Positions 1 through 9,475 of a DNA stretch of 25,651 bases are shown here, in pieces (positions within the stretch are counted from its first letter, which is position 1; every line of letters starts with the position of its first letter). The stretch is from assembly GCA_003427395.1 (NCBI GenBank), contig BFEA01000225.1, forward strand, positions 1,015,944 through 1,041,594, in the 5' to 3' direction. Source of the stretch: Chara braunii (taxonomy: Eukaryota; Streptophyta; Charophyceae; Charales; Characeae). Under the pieces are notes generated by a model. The model was given only the letters and a program-made list of their open reading frames with translations, ran no database searches and was not told the DNA's origin. The position numbers and the translations under genes are program-made.

Positions 1-13
1 AGAGAGAGAGAGA
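1..13. repeat. (AG)n microsatellite end
   Basis: The window opens with an AG dinucleotide run cut by the window edge. The other edge also ends in an AG tract (25567-25651). Confidence 0.9.
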
Positions 14-49
14 CGAATGGGAGCAAGCTATTGGAACAAGTGTAGCATG

Positions 50-343
50 GGTGTCCTCAATTGGGCACCTGGGCATGCCGGAGTTGCACCAGGTAGGTGT
101 GCTGGGTTTGAGCCTTGCGTCAAATTAAAAATTGGCTATCTGTCTGCTGCCTCAGAGAGAAGCAGTCTTAGACTGTCTGACTATAATTAAAGCCAAGGAA
201 CGGTAATGGCAATTGCCCCATCTGGCTATGCTTTCTTCTGTAATGATATGCTGCTCGTATCAACCCCCTCTCTCCTAGTAGGACTGTTGGTTAAAAAAAC
301 AAAAACAAAAAAAAACAAAAAAACAAAAAAAAAAAAAAAAGAG
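50..343 (+). mobile_element. Possible tRNA-derived SINE with A-rich tail
   Basis: A B-box-like sequence, GGTTTGAGCC at 105-114, differs from the tRNA/SINE B box GGTTCGAGCC by one CpG-type C-to-T change. A weak A-box-like stretch starts near 62, about 43 bases upstream, close to the 44 expected in a tRNA. The body runs about 180 bases and ends in an A-rich tail with C interruptions (about 293-341). Head, body and A-rich tail are the usual layout of a polymerase III SINE of about 300 bp. The A box is poor and no target-site duplication was found, so this is a tentative call. Confidence 0.35.
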
Positions 344-455
344 GCTGGCAACAATGGTGGCAGGCAAACTACAATGTATGGACAAGGAAATAGCCAGCCA
401 GATGATGATGATGATTTCTCACAACTGTCTCGAAGAAGGAGTCTGACAAGGAAGG

Positions 456-860
456 TCGTATATATATATCGTCATATATATATATATATATACCCCTCGT
501 TTGTTGTCCTCTTCTCCCTCTCTGCCTACGGTTTACCGGGCAGTTCTATTTGACGATATATATATATATATATATCGTCAAACAGAATATATATATCGTC
601 ATATATCGTCAATCCCTAAAAGTGTGCTTGGAGTTAATTCAAAGTTTATCATATTTTAATTTTCCAATTACTGTTGATATATAGAAAAAAGACATACTAT
701 ATATATATATATATGAGTCGGTGAAACTCCGACGAAACAGTTTGTCACAGCCCCTCGTTTGTTGTCCTCTTCTCTCTCTCTGCCTACGGTTTACCGGGCA
801 GTTCTATTTGTGACGATATATATATATATATATATATACGATATATATATACAAGGATTG
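456..860. repeat. AT-microsatellite block with palindromes and a duplicated unit
   Basis: Several (TA)n runs are bounded by GACGA/TCGTC ends. The sequence 551-580 is a perfect 30-bp palindrome (TGACGA, a TA run, TCGTCA) that would form a hairpin as RNA or cruciform DNA. A unit of about 58 bp, starting CCCCTCGTTTGTTG and ending CAGTTCTATTTG, occurs at 493-552 and again at 751-810 with one clear mismatch, 258 bases apart. Both copies are followed by TGACGA or GACGA plus a TA run. This looks like a small dispersed repeat rather than random microsatellite DNA. No protein coding is evident. Confidence 0.75.
710..746 (+). ncRNA. Degenerate hammerhead ribozyme-like fold
   Basis: Read as RNA, the stretch holds most of a hammerhead core. 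AUGA (713-716) would be A6-A9. Stem II is GUCGG (717-721) paired with CCGAC (729-733), a perfect 5 bp. GAA (734-736) gives positions 12-14. A short stem III pairs ACA (737-739) with UGU (743-745), placing C at 746 as the cleavable H17. The first core bases, normally CUG, read UAU because a (TA)n tract has replaced them, and no stem I partner is visible upstream. It is probably inactive now. The duplicated unit of the region begins 4 bases after the predicted cleavage site (751). Confidence 0.4.
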
Positions 861-1125
861 AGTCCGATTGACAGATTGGGAGCTCTTTCTTGATTCGATG
901 GGTGGTTCCACATGGCCGTTCTCAGGTGGCGGAGTGATTTTTTGTGTTTCAAAGGAGCACTATGTTTTCCATACATCGGCCGCAGGGAGGGTCCCTGCTC
1001 TTTTCGGAGGGTGGAAACGCAACATAGGCCAGCGATGAAATCTATCAACGGCGGCTGATGTTGCGCACAGACCCCAAAGAGTGCGGTGTATGGGTTATAT
1101 TCCCACTTTTCCCAACAGAGTGAAA

Positions 1126-1141
1126 GGTAGTGGTGGTTTAA
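1126..1141. repeat. Solo right terminus of the TTAA/TIR element
   Basis: The sequence GGTAGTGGTGGTTTAA matches the right end of the two TTAA-flanked elements in this window (GGTACTGGTGGTTTAA at 19134-19149) with one mismatch. No left partner lies upstream, so it may be a remnant of a truncated copy, or chance. Confidence 0.35.
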
Positions 1142-1296
1142 AGGTGGGGAAAAAAGAAAGGGACACGGAAGGTCGACTCTGAGCAGAGCCTTGGTTTGCG
1201 AATGTTCTGTTTTTAATACTATTTAGTGAGTCTTTATGTATATTTACTGGTTCTCGGGGCAGATCCTCTGACCTCAACGGAAAGATAGGTGAGTGG

Positions 1297-1298
<2 letters not shown>

Positions 1299-1384
<86 letters not shown>
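1299..1384. repeat. (TC)43 microsatellite
   Basis: An uninterrupted TC dinucleotide tract of 86 bases. Open frames running through it (Ser-Leu or Arg-Glu repeats) are artefacts of the repeat. Confidence 0.97.
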
Positions 1385-1388
<4 letters not shown>

Positions 1389-1478
1389 TCCCTTTTTATT
1401 TTCCATACAGCAGAACCTTATGGTCCCCAGCCTGCGATAGGATAAGTAGCTACTTATCCTTTCTCTTCTTTTTTTTGT

Positions 1479-2138
1479 TTAAACCACCAGTACTTGGCCC
1501 AGCTATTGAAGCCGAGCCTGAATATGCCCTGCGCGCCGATTTTTGCCGAGCCTGCCGGGGGCGGGAACCAACATGGGACATTTGATGCTTGGCACAGGTA
1601 CCGCCCTTATTCTGGACCTGCTGCCAGCAGCTGGAGTGTAAAGCGGCGACAGTTTTCTTGTTTCCACTCGTGCAGTGCATCCAGATCCGTCTGGAAAGAT
1701 CTCGTTGAATGAGGCGGGGAGCAGGAGCACAAACAGCCGAGAATCTTGAAAAGGGGAAAAAAGAAACAAAAAAAAACAAAGGGGGAAAGAGGTACAAAGC
1801 TCTGAACGTGATTGCCCTCAGATACTTCCGCTGCTGCAGCGAAGTGCAGCCAGCCAGATACATTCTGGCAAGTGCTACGTCACAGTGAAGCCCTGGAATT
1901 GAAACGGTTGGCACGCATTGAATGCTCCCTGTCTCTCACGGGGAGCAGAAGCACAAACAGCCGAGATACTGCTTTCAAAAAAAAAAAAAACATAAAAAAA
2001 AAACAAAGGGCAAAGGAGATACCAAGCTCTGAACGTGATTGCCCCCAGATTCATCCACTGTGCCCGAACCCCGAAAACTGCGGCGCGTTAACGTGGAAGG
2101 CTCGCGGCCCATGTATGGGCCAAGTACTGGTGGTTTAA
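1479..2138. mobile_element. Non-autonomous TIR element with TTAA flanks, 660 bp
   Basis: The left end reads TTAA then ACCACCAGTACTTGGCCC. The right end is the exact reverse complement, GGGCCAAGTACTGGTGGT then TTAA. The TIR is therefore at least 18 bp, with TTAA on both sides as a candidate target-site duplication. The interior has no transposase frame. It contains two related segments of about 110 bp (about 1713-1822 and 1937-2050), each with GGGAGCAG, ACAAACAGCCGAGA, an A-rich stretch and CTCTGAACGTGATTGCC. A 207-bp relative lies at 18943-19149. TTAA duplication is characteristic of piggyBac-type elements, but the TIR start (ACC) is not a classic piggyBac end, so the superfamily is open. Confidence 0.75.
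1713..2050. repeat. Internal direct repeat of the TTAA element
   Basis: Copy 1 at about 1713-1822 and copy 2 at about 1937-2050 share GGGAGCAG-A-GCACAAACAGCC, an A-rich stretch and a GCTCTGAACGTGATTGCCC-CAGAT end, offset by roughly 227 bases. The A-rich part differs in length. The duplication explains much of why this copy is longer than the 207-bp relative. Confidence 0.7.
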
Positions 2139-2263
2139 CAGCTCCCCGGCGTGCTAGATGGAGCCCATATGAGCAGAAACCCCTAGCGGCCCTACTTATC
2201 CACTCTCGCGAGCCCCAGTTCGGGCATGCTGGTATGAGTAGCCATTCCTAATTGCCCAGCTGA

Positions 2264-2330
2264 GACTCCAATCTATTGGTGGGAAGTAGCACCCACTGGA
2301 AAACGGGTCCAGCGTCCCATATACATGAAT
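2264..2330 (-). repeat. LINE/SINE-type 3' tail repeat, minus orientation
   Basis: The sequence CTCCAATCTATTGGTGGG followed by CACTGGAAAACGGGTCCAGC is the reverse complement of the block just before the poly-A of the plus-strand LINE (11062-11176). The matching LINE blocks are GGGACGCTGGACCC, TTTTCCAG and CCCACCAATAGATTGGAG. This copy has lost any poly-T end. It could be the 3' end of a minus-strand LINE into which the plus-strand LINE inserted, or a SINE tail of the same family. Confidence 0.6.
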
Positions 2331-2762
2331 GATATTGGCAGGCATCGACAAGCTTGGGAAAGGAGAAATCCAGATGCATCATGACTAGTGAGTTTGTAGG
2401 CAGAGGTCGCCGGATGCAGCCTTTTAACCTAGCAATTTNTACCGGAGAGAACTGTAANAGGGACAACAACAACCATNGAAAGACCACTCAGTTATTCCCC
2501 TCCTCCCCCATCATACCATTGTATCTGTACCAACACAAGCTGTGAGGGAGGGAACAAATCTGAGAAGCTATCAGCAGCGACCAAAGAATCTCCTGGCTGA
2601 AGATAGTGTCAGAGTGGAAGGTTCACTTTGGTATTCTGCTGGTTCATCACTACCTCATCCTCTGAACCTCGGGAGCCTGTTCTCTTACGTCTTCGTTTCT
2701 CCCTGTGCATCCTCCAAAATAAAATAAATTAAGACAAATTAAAAATAAAATAAGAAAGAAAA
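2331..2762. other. Unassigned sequence upstream of the LINE
   Basis: This stretch has three ambiguous bases (2439-2476) and no recognisable gene. The 5' end of the plus-strand LINE probably lies here, because ORF1 starts at 2763 and a 5' UTR is expected. I cannot place the boundary. Confidence 0.4.
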
Positions 2763-5584
2763 ATGCCACGCATTATTCATCATCAACGTAGTCACAGACT
2801 AAGGGAATCAACTCTCATGTTCAGAGGAGCAATGAGACAATTAGCGGCTTGTCAATTACACACTCCGATTAAGGCTGTATTGGCTTCAAGACAGAAGCAG
2901 AGTAAGGATGTTAAGGAAAATGAGCCAGAAGTATCTATGATAGAAGGAGAAATTTTAACTACGGAAGAGCAGAATGAACAAAAGGAACAGACAGAGAACA
3001 GAGGGCTGACAATGGATCAAGGTGTCTTGGTCCAGACACAGGAAGGAAGTTAGGGGGAAATTATTTTAAATCCGTTGTTCCATTATGCAGAAACGGATGG
3101 GGGAAAGACTTCTTATTCCAACAAACAGCAAACAGGGAGTCAGATCACAAAGCTGACACCCGGAATTAGAAATGTGATGGCATTCAGACATCAAAGAATG
3201 TCATCAGCTTCCCAGTATCAAACAAGAAACAAAGGGACTGTTATCTTTCAAGCGGGTGCCTCTAAAAGGAGACCACAGGAGTGGAGAAGAGAGAAAGAAG
3301 GGGACGAGGAAGGAAGGAGCAAGAGGGAAGGTGGAGGAGGAGGAGGAAGTAAAGGGGAAAAGGAGGAAGGGAGGAAGGAGGAGGGGAGAACACCCCAGGA
3401 GCAACATCTGAAAGGGCAAAATTTATCACAGGATGCACAGGATGCATTTCACAAACAAGGAACTTCTTCATGGGTACAATGCGTCAAGGGGCCCTCCCAG
3501 TCAAAAGAATTGGAAATCAGAAGACAGGGGTTGCAAGCACAATCATTAAAAATTCCATTGTGCAACCTTCCAGCTGCAAAGGCATTCTTCCTATCCAAAT
3601 TCATCTCCTCTGAAAATAGAGTAATTGAGTTGGCTGGGAAGAAATCACAAATAAAGACATATCCGGCACAGAAACTGGAAGAACGGGATGCAATCTACCA
3701 AGTTCATGCAAACAACTGGGTGTTTCGTGATGATTCACCATATAAATCCACCAATGAAAAAATCAAGTGGATTGGTAAGAGACTAGCGAATTACAAAGGC
3801 AGTAATGAGGCAATGTGTCAGGACTTCCTAATTCTGCCGATTTCCTCAACTATTTTCACTGTGCTTTGTCTACACACAGCAGACAAGACAACAATAGAAG
3901 GATGGCGTAAACTGAGATGTGAACGATCGGAGGTTAGGATCTACCCGTGGTCGCCACCAAAGCAAGGGCCGGATGAAAAACGCAAACAAATGATGGAAGA
4001 CTACTATTGGGTAGAATTTAGACATATCCCAATAGAAATACAAGCAGCATTCATTTATGATTTCGGGATCAATTATGATATTATAGACTTCATAGATCCC
4101 CTTCCAGCTTATGCGGCGAAGAGGGATGACTACTTGATGCTGGTTCTTAATCACCCTACCAACATACCCTTCAATATAGACGATGTCATCCCTTATAGGG
4201 TAGGGGGGAGAGAATATCGTATTCATACGGCACACAAGTTGAGACCATGGTGCTTCAGATGTAGAGCTTATGGACATTTAAGTACAGACCCGGCTTGTGT
4301 TCAAAATCCGGTAAAGAGAAACAGAGCAACAGGAAGGCTCATTAGAGATCCTTTTAAACCCAACCTTTGGCGAACAGTGGATGCAGGATATGAGGGGTGG
4401 GTATATATAAAAAGCACGAAAAAAGGGGAAGCTTCTCAAGGTTGGATAGGGGAACGGCAGGATGAACCCAATTGGGAAGCTAAACCACCAGATTCATGGG
4501 TACTGCCAGAGGTCTCCCCGGGGGCAGCAGGGAAGGGGAAATTATCTCAGGCATCGATGGAGGAGGCGAGAATGGATGATGGGGTACAGAGTGCATCCCC
4601 CTCTGGGGTAAGAATTACATCCACTCAACAAGCGATAAGGGGAGCACCTGTCTCTCAGAATAAGGACAGAGGGACATCTATCCAACAACAATGGAGACCG
4701 GTTCTTAAGAAGGGAAAAGCAGTTAATGATGTAAAGAATACTCTACCAGGGCCAAAACCTACTGAATATTTGGGACAAGAAAACAGGGGTTCCTTCTTTT
4801 TACTAATGGAAGATGAAGGATCAGATATTGAGACAGATGAGATGGATGGGATGGAAAAGGAAAAAGATGGGAGCCTAATGATCGAATCATCTACTAGGAA
4901 TATAGCAAATGAAGGTAAAGAGGAAGGGGAAAGGAAGAAAAGGAAAAGGAAACAGATTACAGGTCCGGGTAGGGATGCTGATCTCCATAGAATAGTCTAA
5001 TCATCTGCACAAAAGGTGACAAAAGATGTGGAACAAGGGAGCCCAGTAGCAGAAACAAGTGAAGCAGCAGAAACAAATGGAACAGAAAAAGAGGATCCAA
5101 GTAAGGAACTTACTGAGGAAGGAGAAAGGGAGACTGATCCTTTCTGAGAGCATTCGGGTCAGTTCCAATGGAGGTAGATTCTTCTCCAGTAGAAGAAGAT
5201 TTTGAGATGGGTGAAGCAAATCCATCAGAGAACTCGGAATGTTCTGAGGACAACGGGTTGAAACGGTTAACAAAATGGCTGATCAAAAACCTTCGGAGTC
5301 GATATGGGGAGGGTTCGGATGAGTTCTGGGATAAATCGTACATTCAACTTTTTAATTTACTAAATAGTAGTCCTAGTCTCATCCGAGTTTTGGAAAGGGG
5401 CTTACCTGTAGGAGCTAGCTGGTCAAAGGTAAGTCAGAGAATTTTGAACATTGTGACAAAAATATTTCAGCCTCCAATTCCCCATGGAAGAGGAGATGAG
5501 AAGGAATTGACAAATAATTGTTACCAAAACAGCAAGGCCTCTGAGGGAAAGGAGGAGGAGAGTATCACGGTGGAAGAAATTAGC

Positions 5585-5722
5585 AAAGAAGAACAATGTG
5601 ACTCCTCTTCAGGCAAATCAGGAAAAGGGGAAATAGAAGTGGAGGAAGTGGCTAAAGAATAACAATGTGACCCCTCTTCAGGCAAATCAGGAAAAGAGGA
5701 AATAGAAGTGGAGGAAGTGGCT
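5585..5722 (+). repeat. 69-bp in-frame tandem duplication inside ORF1
   Basis: Two adjacent 69-bp copies (5585-5653 and 5654-5722) each encode 23 residues including QCD-SSGKSGK-EIEVEEVA. The period is a multiple of three, so the frame is kept. The second copy has TAA where the first has GAA, a difference not explained by a C-to-T change. Confidence 0.9.
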
Positions 5723-5818
5723 AAGGGAGAAGATGTATCAGACTCTACCATTTCTCTGCAAATAGGAGTTCCCTCTACCACTTCGAAAGAGAGGGTGGAT
5801 CCAGGGAAATAGAAGAAA

Positions 5819-6157
5819 ATGCGTCATGTATTGGAAAAGGGTCAGATTGCAAATCTACTGTCTACCAAAGGGAACTTGGTAATCCCGGTAAGAAAGAAAG
5901 GGGGGAAGTGGGAGATTGGTATTTTCCCAATAGGACAGGATCAATATGGGAGTGTGACATTAAGGGGATGGACTACACATGTAGACTATCAAAGCCCGAC
6001 AGACAGGACATTTAAAAGAGACCTGGATGATTTTTTGTCTAAACATTATGACCCTGGTCCCCAAGCAACATTCACACTAATGGGAGATCAGGCTAAGATG
6101 GCCAAATGTGATACATTTGTAAGAATTGAGGATAACAAGGAAGCTGGGCTTAAATAG
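5819..6157 (+). pseudogene. Unrecognised C-terminal domain of LINE ORF1
   Basis: A 112-residue open stretch in the same frame as the preceding acidic part of ORF1. It contains KKGGKWEIGIFPIGQDQYGS, then TLRGWTTHVDYQSPTDRTF, and ends near FVRIEDNKEAG. I do not recognise the fold. The mix of aromatic and hydrophobic residues suggests a folded domain rather than linker. It lies between the CCHC ORF1 and the endonuclease, an unusual place for extra sequence in plant L1s. It could be a real ORF1 extension, a separate small ORF, or captured sequence. Its stop at 6155 is followed by in-frame readable sequence to 6311. Confidence 0.4.
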
Positions 6158-6353
6158 TACTTCCATGCAGCTCTACTAGAACTACAACAGCTTAAGATTA
6201 AGGCTAATGTAGTTTGGTCAGTGGTTGAGGTATCATCTTTCCTATGTCATATTCTTCGCAATGGACTTACCTCCTCAACCACATTGGATGGAGGAGGATG
6301 GGTGAGATTATAAATTATCCATCTTTATTAGTTTCTGCCAAGAGTTATGACGA

Positions 6354-7190
6354 ATGGAGGCAATCAAGGCTTTGTACGAGAAAAATTCATCCTGGCAAAG
6401 GGTCACGCGGTCAGCGGATTTAGACTTAAGATCTCTTAATGTTAACGGGTTGGCCACCGCTGATGCACTTAAAAGAAGAGCAATTATAGAACCATTTAAG
6501 GGGGTAGGAGGAAGATCATGGCCAAATTTAATATGTATACAAGAAACTCTCACCTTATGAATTCCCCTGCCCATAATAGAGCACATAACCTGATTTGGCC
6601 TCATCAGAAGTCTATGCCCCAAGAAATGGTTCTGCAGGGGTGGCGATATGGCTTCCTCAAGACTCCAGGGCAGAAGTTATTCATTGGGAAGCAAACCAGG
6701 AAAATGGAAGATGGATTTCAACGTTGGTTATGCTAGAAATAGAAATTGTGTGCGTAATTAATGTGTATGGTCCAAATGATGCACAGGAACGCAAACAATT
6801 TTTTAATGACATCAGGAATTATATGCCTAGTGGCATCCCAATCATAATGGCAGGGGACTTCAATGCGGCACCAGATAGATGGATGGATAGATGGAAGATT
6901 CCCTCGCCATGCCCCGCTTATATAGAAGACGATGAAATGATTATTAAACAACTATGTGAGGCCGAAAATCTTTATGACACTTATCGTAGGTTCTTTCCAC
7001 AATAACGATTATTTACTTGCATTAGAATGTAGGTACCCCCAATCAATCTAGATCCAGAATAGATTTAATACTAATGTCAGAGGATATAGATCATGCATTG
7101 GTGGGGGTCAATATTTTTCCTCAAAGTCCGTGGCCAGGTGCAGACCACAAGATGTGTGCCATAATATTAACATTTCGGGAGAAACCAAAT
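6354..7190 (+). pseudogene. LINE ORF2 N-terminus: APE-type endonuclease, broken
   Basis: The endonuclease nicks target DNA to prime reverse transcription. Its motifs are split over frames. 6354-6560 carries SLNVNGL and LICIQET, holding the N-terminal Asn and catalytic Glu. 6595-7005, in another frame, carries VINVYGPN and IIMAGDFNAAPD. About 7050-7190, in a third stretch that shares the frame of the downstream reverse transcriptase, carries SRIDLILMS and GADHKMCAII, the C-terminal Asp and DH pair. All major catalytic motifs of the APE-like family remain recognisable, but at least two frameshift zones (about 6560-6595 and 7003-7050) and several stops separate them. The ATG used for the start at 6354 is only the first in the open stretch; the original start is uncertain. 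Confidence 0.85.
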
Positions 7191-9475
7191 TGAGGAAGAA
7201 GTTTTTATAAACTTAATACCTCCCTCTTAAAAAGAACGGATTTTAAAAATTACATACAAGATATATGGAAGTATTGGCATACTATGAAGGATAGACATGA
7301 GCCATATATTTCCTGGTTTAATTGTGGGCTATGCTTTTTATCAAAAAAATGTAATAAATTTTCAAAAATAATAGCTAAACAGAAACACGATCAAAAAATA
7401 GAAATTCAGGAAAAAATACTTAATTATGAACAACAGGATTTATCGAAAAATATACAACCATCAGAGGATATACGAGAACTCAGAAGCCATATTTTAACCA
7501 TAGCTCAAAATAGGTGGCAAGGATATCTTATAAGAAATAAATTATCTAAACATCAATCAGAAGGTCAAATGGATTCCTCGTTCTTTGCCCTTGCTAAAGC
7601 AAAGGCTAAAATGTCAAACATTGAAGCATTGATAGATCCCAGTTTACCTCCTCATCTTGATCCGGTTTCATCAGCAAGTAGTTTAAAGGTAGCTTATGAT
7701 TTTTTCAAGAAATTTTATACATCCACGGTAGATCAGGCCTTACCACAACAAGAAATAAGTAACTTTCTCGAACCCTTAACACAAAAATTAACTCCAGAGT
7801 AAATACAAAAATTGGAAGCTCCAATCACCAAGGAAGAAATTTGGACTGCACTATTGCAGATGGAGGAGGACAAACCCCTTGGAATAGATGGTCTGCCTAA
7901 AGAATTTTGGGAGGTAATGTGGGTTAATTTCTCAAAGCATCTCATGGAATATTATCAGAAGGTGCAGGAGTCAGGATGTATGGGAGAAATTGTTGGTCAA
8001 GGAATTATTACCCTATTATACAAAAAATGAGATAAGACAAATATAAGGAATTATAGACCAATCACGCTGTTAACAGTGGTCTATAAAATGCTCGCTAAGG
8101 CTATAACTAACAGATTCATTCCAGTAATGACCGATATAATTCATCCCTCTCAAACAGGATTTATTCATGGGAGGAAAATACAGGATAATGTGTTGCTAGT
8201 CAATGAAATGATCAAATTAGCAAGACAAAACCAGAGCAATGCAACATTTATATTTATAGATTTCGAAAAGGCGTATGATCACGTGGATTGGCGATTTTTT
8301 GAGGTTTGTTTAACTAAGTTAGAATTTGGGCCTGAAATTAGGAGATGGATTCAAATTCTACACTCAAATGCTACTACTAGGGTGCAAGTGAATGGTCTAC
8401 TGTCACCAGAAATACCTCTTCAGTGATCAGTCAGGTAAGGAGATCCTTTAGCTCCCTTCCTGTTTGTTATCATCATGGAAGCTTTAGGAGCAAACCTGAG
8501 GGAAAATTCTAATCTCCAGAGACTGAAAATAGCTAACCTCCCTAAAGAAGCAATTCCAATATCTTCTATGTTTGCGGACGATTTGACAATTATGTTAGAA
8601 GCCTCCACAATTAATTTTGAGGAAATTAAGGCAATCATGGACAAATTTTCAGTCTTATCATATATGCTTGTCAACTGGGGGAACAAAACACTGGGGTGGT
8701 GGATCCATTCACAAGGAGTAAGGACTCCAGAGTTTCCTAGGATCAAATGGGTCCCTTTGGAAGCGCCCATAAGGGTTTTGGGGGTAATTCTTACATCTCA
8801 AGGAAAACCGAATTCTAATGATATATGGATTTCTTCCCCCGCGCTAGAAAAAATGAAGATATGGAAGAATAAGCACACCTCAATCTTCGGAAGAGCACTA
8901 ATAATTAACAATGTGTTGTTGGCTTCAATCTGGTACAAATCATTGTTATGGCCTTTGAATAAACAGCCTATTAAGACAATACAAAGACAACTTTCAGCTT
9001 TTCTCTGGCGAGGGGATCATGAAATATCACATGTGATACCAAGAGTTGCTTGGAATACGTTAATCCAGCCAAAATCCAAACGGGGGATAGGTCTTATTGA
9101 TCCAAAAATACAATGTCAGGCTCTGGCACTTCAAGTGATTAAGCGTTTAATTTTAGAGACATAAATTTTGTGGTGAAGTCTGGCTTTGGAACAAATTCGT
9201 AGATTGGCGCCTCAAACCAAGGAAGAGGTGCACCCCCTGACTTGGGTGGAAGATAGGTATTGGACTATTCCTCGTACTCAAATAAATTACAGTGATGCAG
9301 GGATAAGAGGTGCGGCCAGAAGGGATCTAAGACTGGATGACTTTTGGGCAAATTTATTGAAAACCTGGAGAGAACTGCCCATACCAAACAAGGTCATACC
9401 GGATAGGTGTGAGGAAGTTTTGCGCCAATTGGTAATAAATGGATTACGGACCAGCATGGCAGGGTCTATATCAGC
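7191..9475 (+). pseudogene. LINE ORF2: reverse transcriptase domain, broken by stops
   Basis: One frame runs through the whole stretch without an indel but with stops at 7191, 7800, 8028, 8424, 8436, 9162 and 9174. It begins with the linker SFYKLNTSLL. The reverse transcriptase motifs follow in order: NIRNYRPITLLTVVYKMLAK, PSQTGFIHGR, FIFIDFEKAYDHV (catalytic Asp), GDPLAPFLF and MFADDLTIM, with the catalytic FADD at 8571-8582. Then come the thumb-like IRVLGVILT and later L1-type sequence such as SAFLWRG and PKSKRGIGLIDP. The conserved Gln of the RQGDPL motif is replaced by TAA (8436), consistent with a CAA-to-TAA transition. RT activity is lost unless stops were suppressed, which nothing here suggests. 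Confidence 0.92.

Larger units (their letters stand above)
2763..6313 (+). pseudogene. LINE ORF1 (nucleic-acid binding, CCHC knuckle), broken
   Basis: ORF1 proteins of L1 elements bind the element RNA and accompany it as a ribonucleoprotein. The reading starts at ATG 2763 and stays in one frame to about 5140, interrupted by TAG 3051 and TAA 4998. A frameshift near 5140 leads into a second frame that continues to 6313 with stops at 5660, 5810 and 6155. The longest open stretch (3075-5000) encodes 641 residues: a basic, Glu/Gly-rich segment at about 70-110, a region resembling the DUF4283-type domain of plant LINE ORF1s at about 215-385, and a CCHC knuckle CFRCRAYGHLSTDPAC at about 393-408. The last Cys spacing (X6) is wider than the classic X4. 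The C-terminal part is very acidic, and a further unrecognised globular-looking part lies at 5819-6157. Confidence 0.75.

Noticed and set aside
1095-1585. Open frames rich in Ser-Leu or Arg-Glu around 1300-1384
   Set aside because: They are translations of the (TC)n microsatellite and have no other support.
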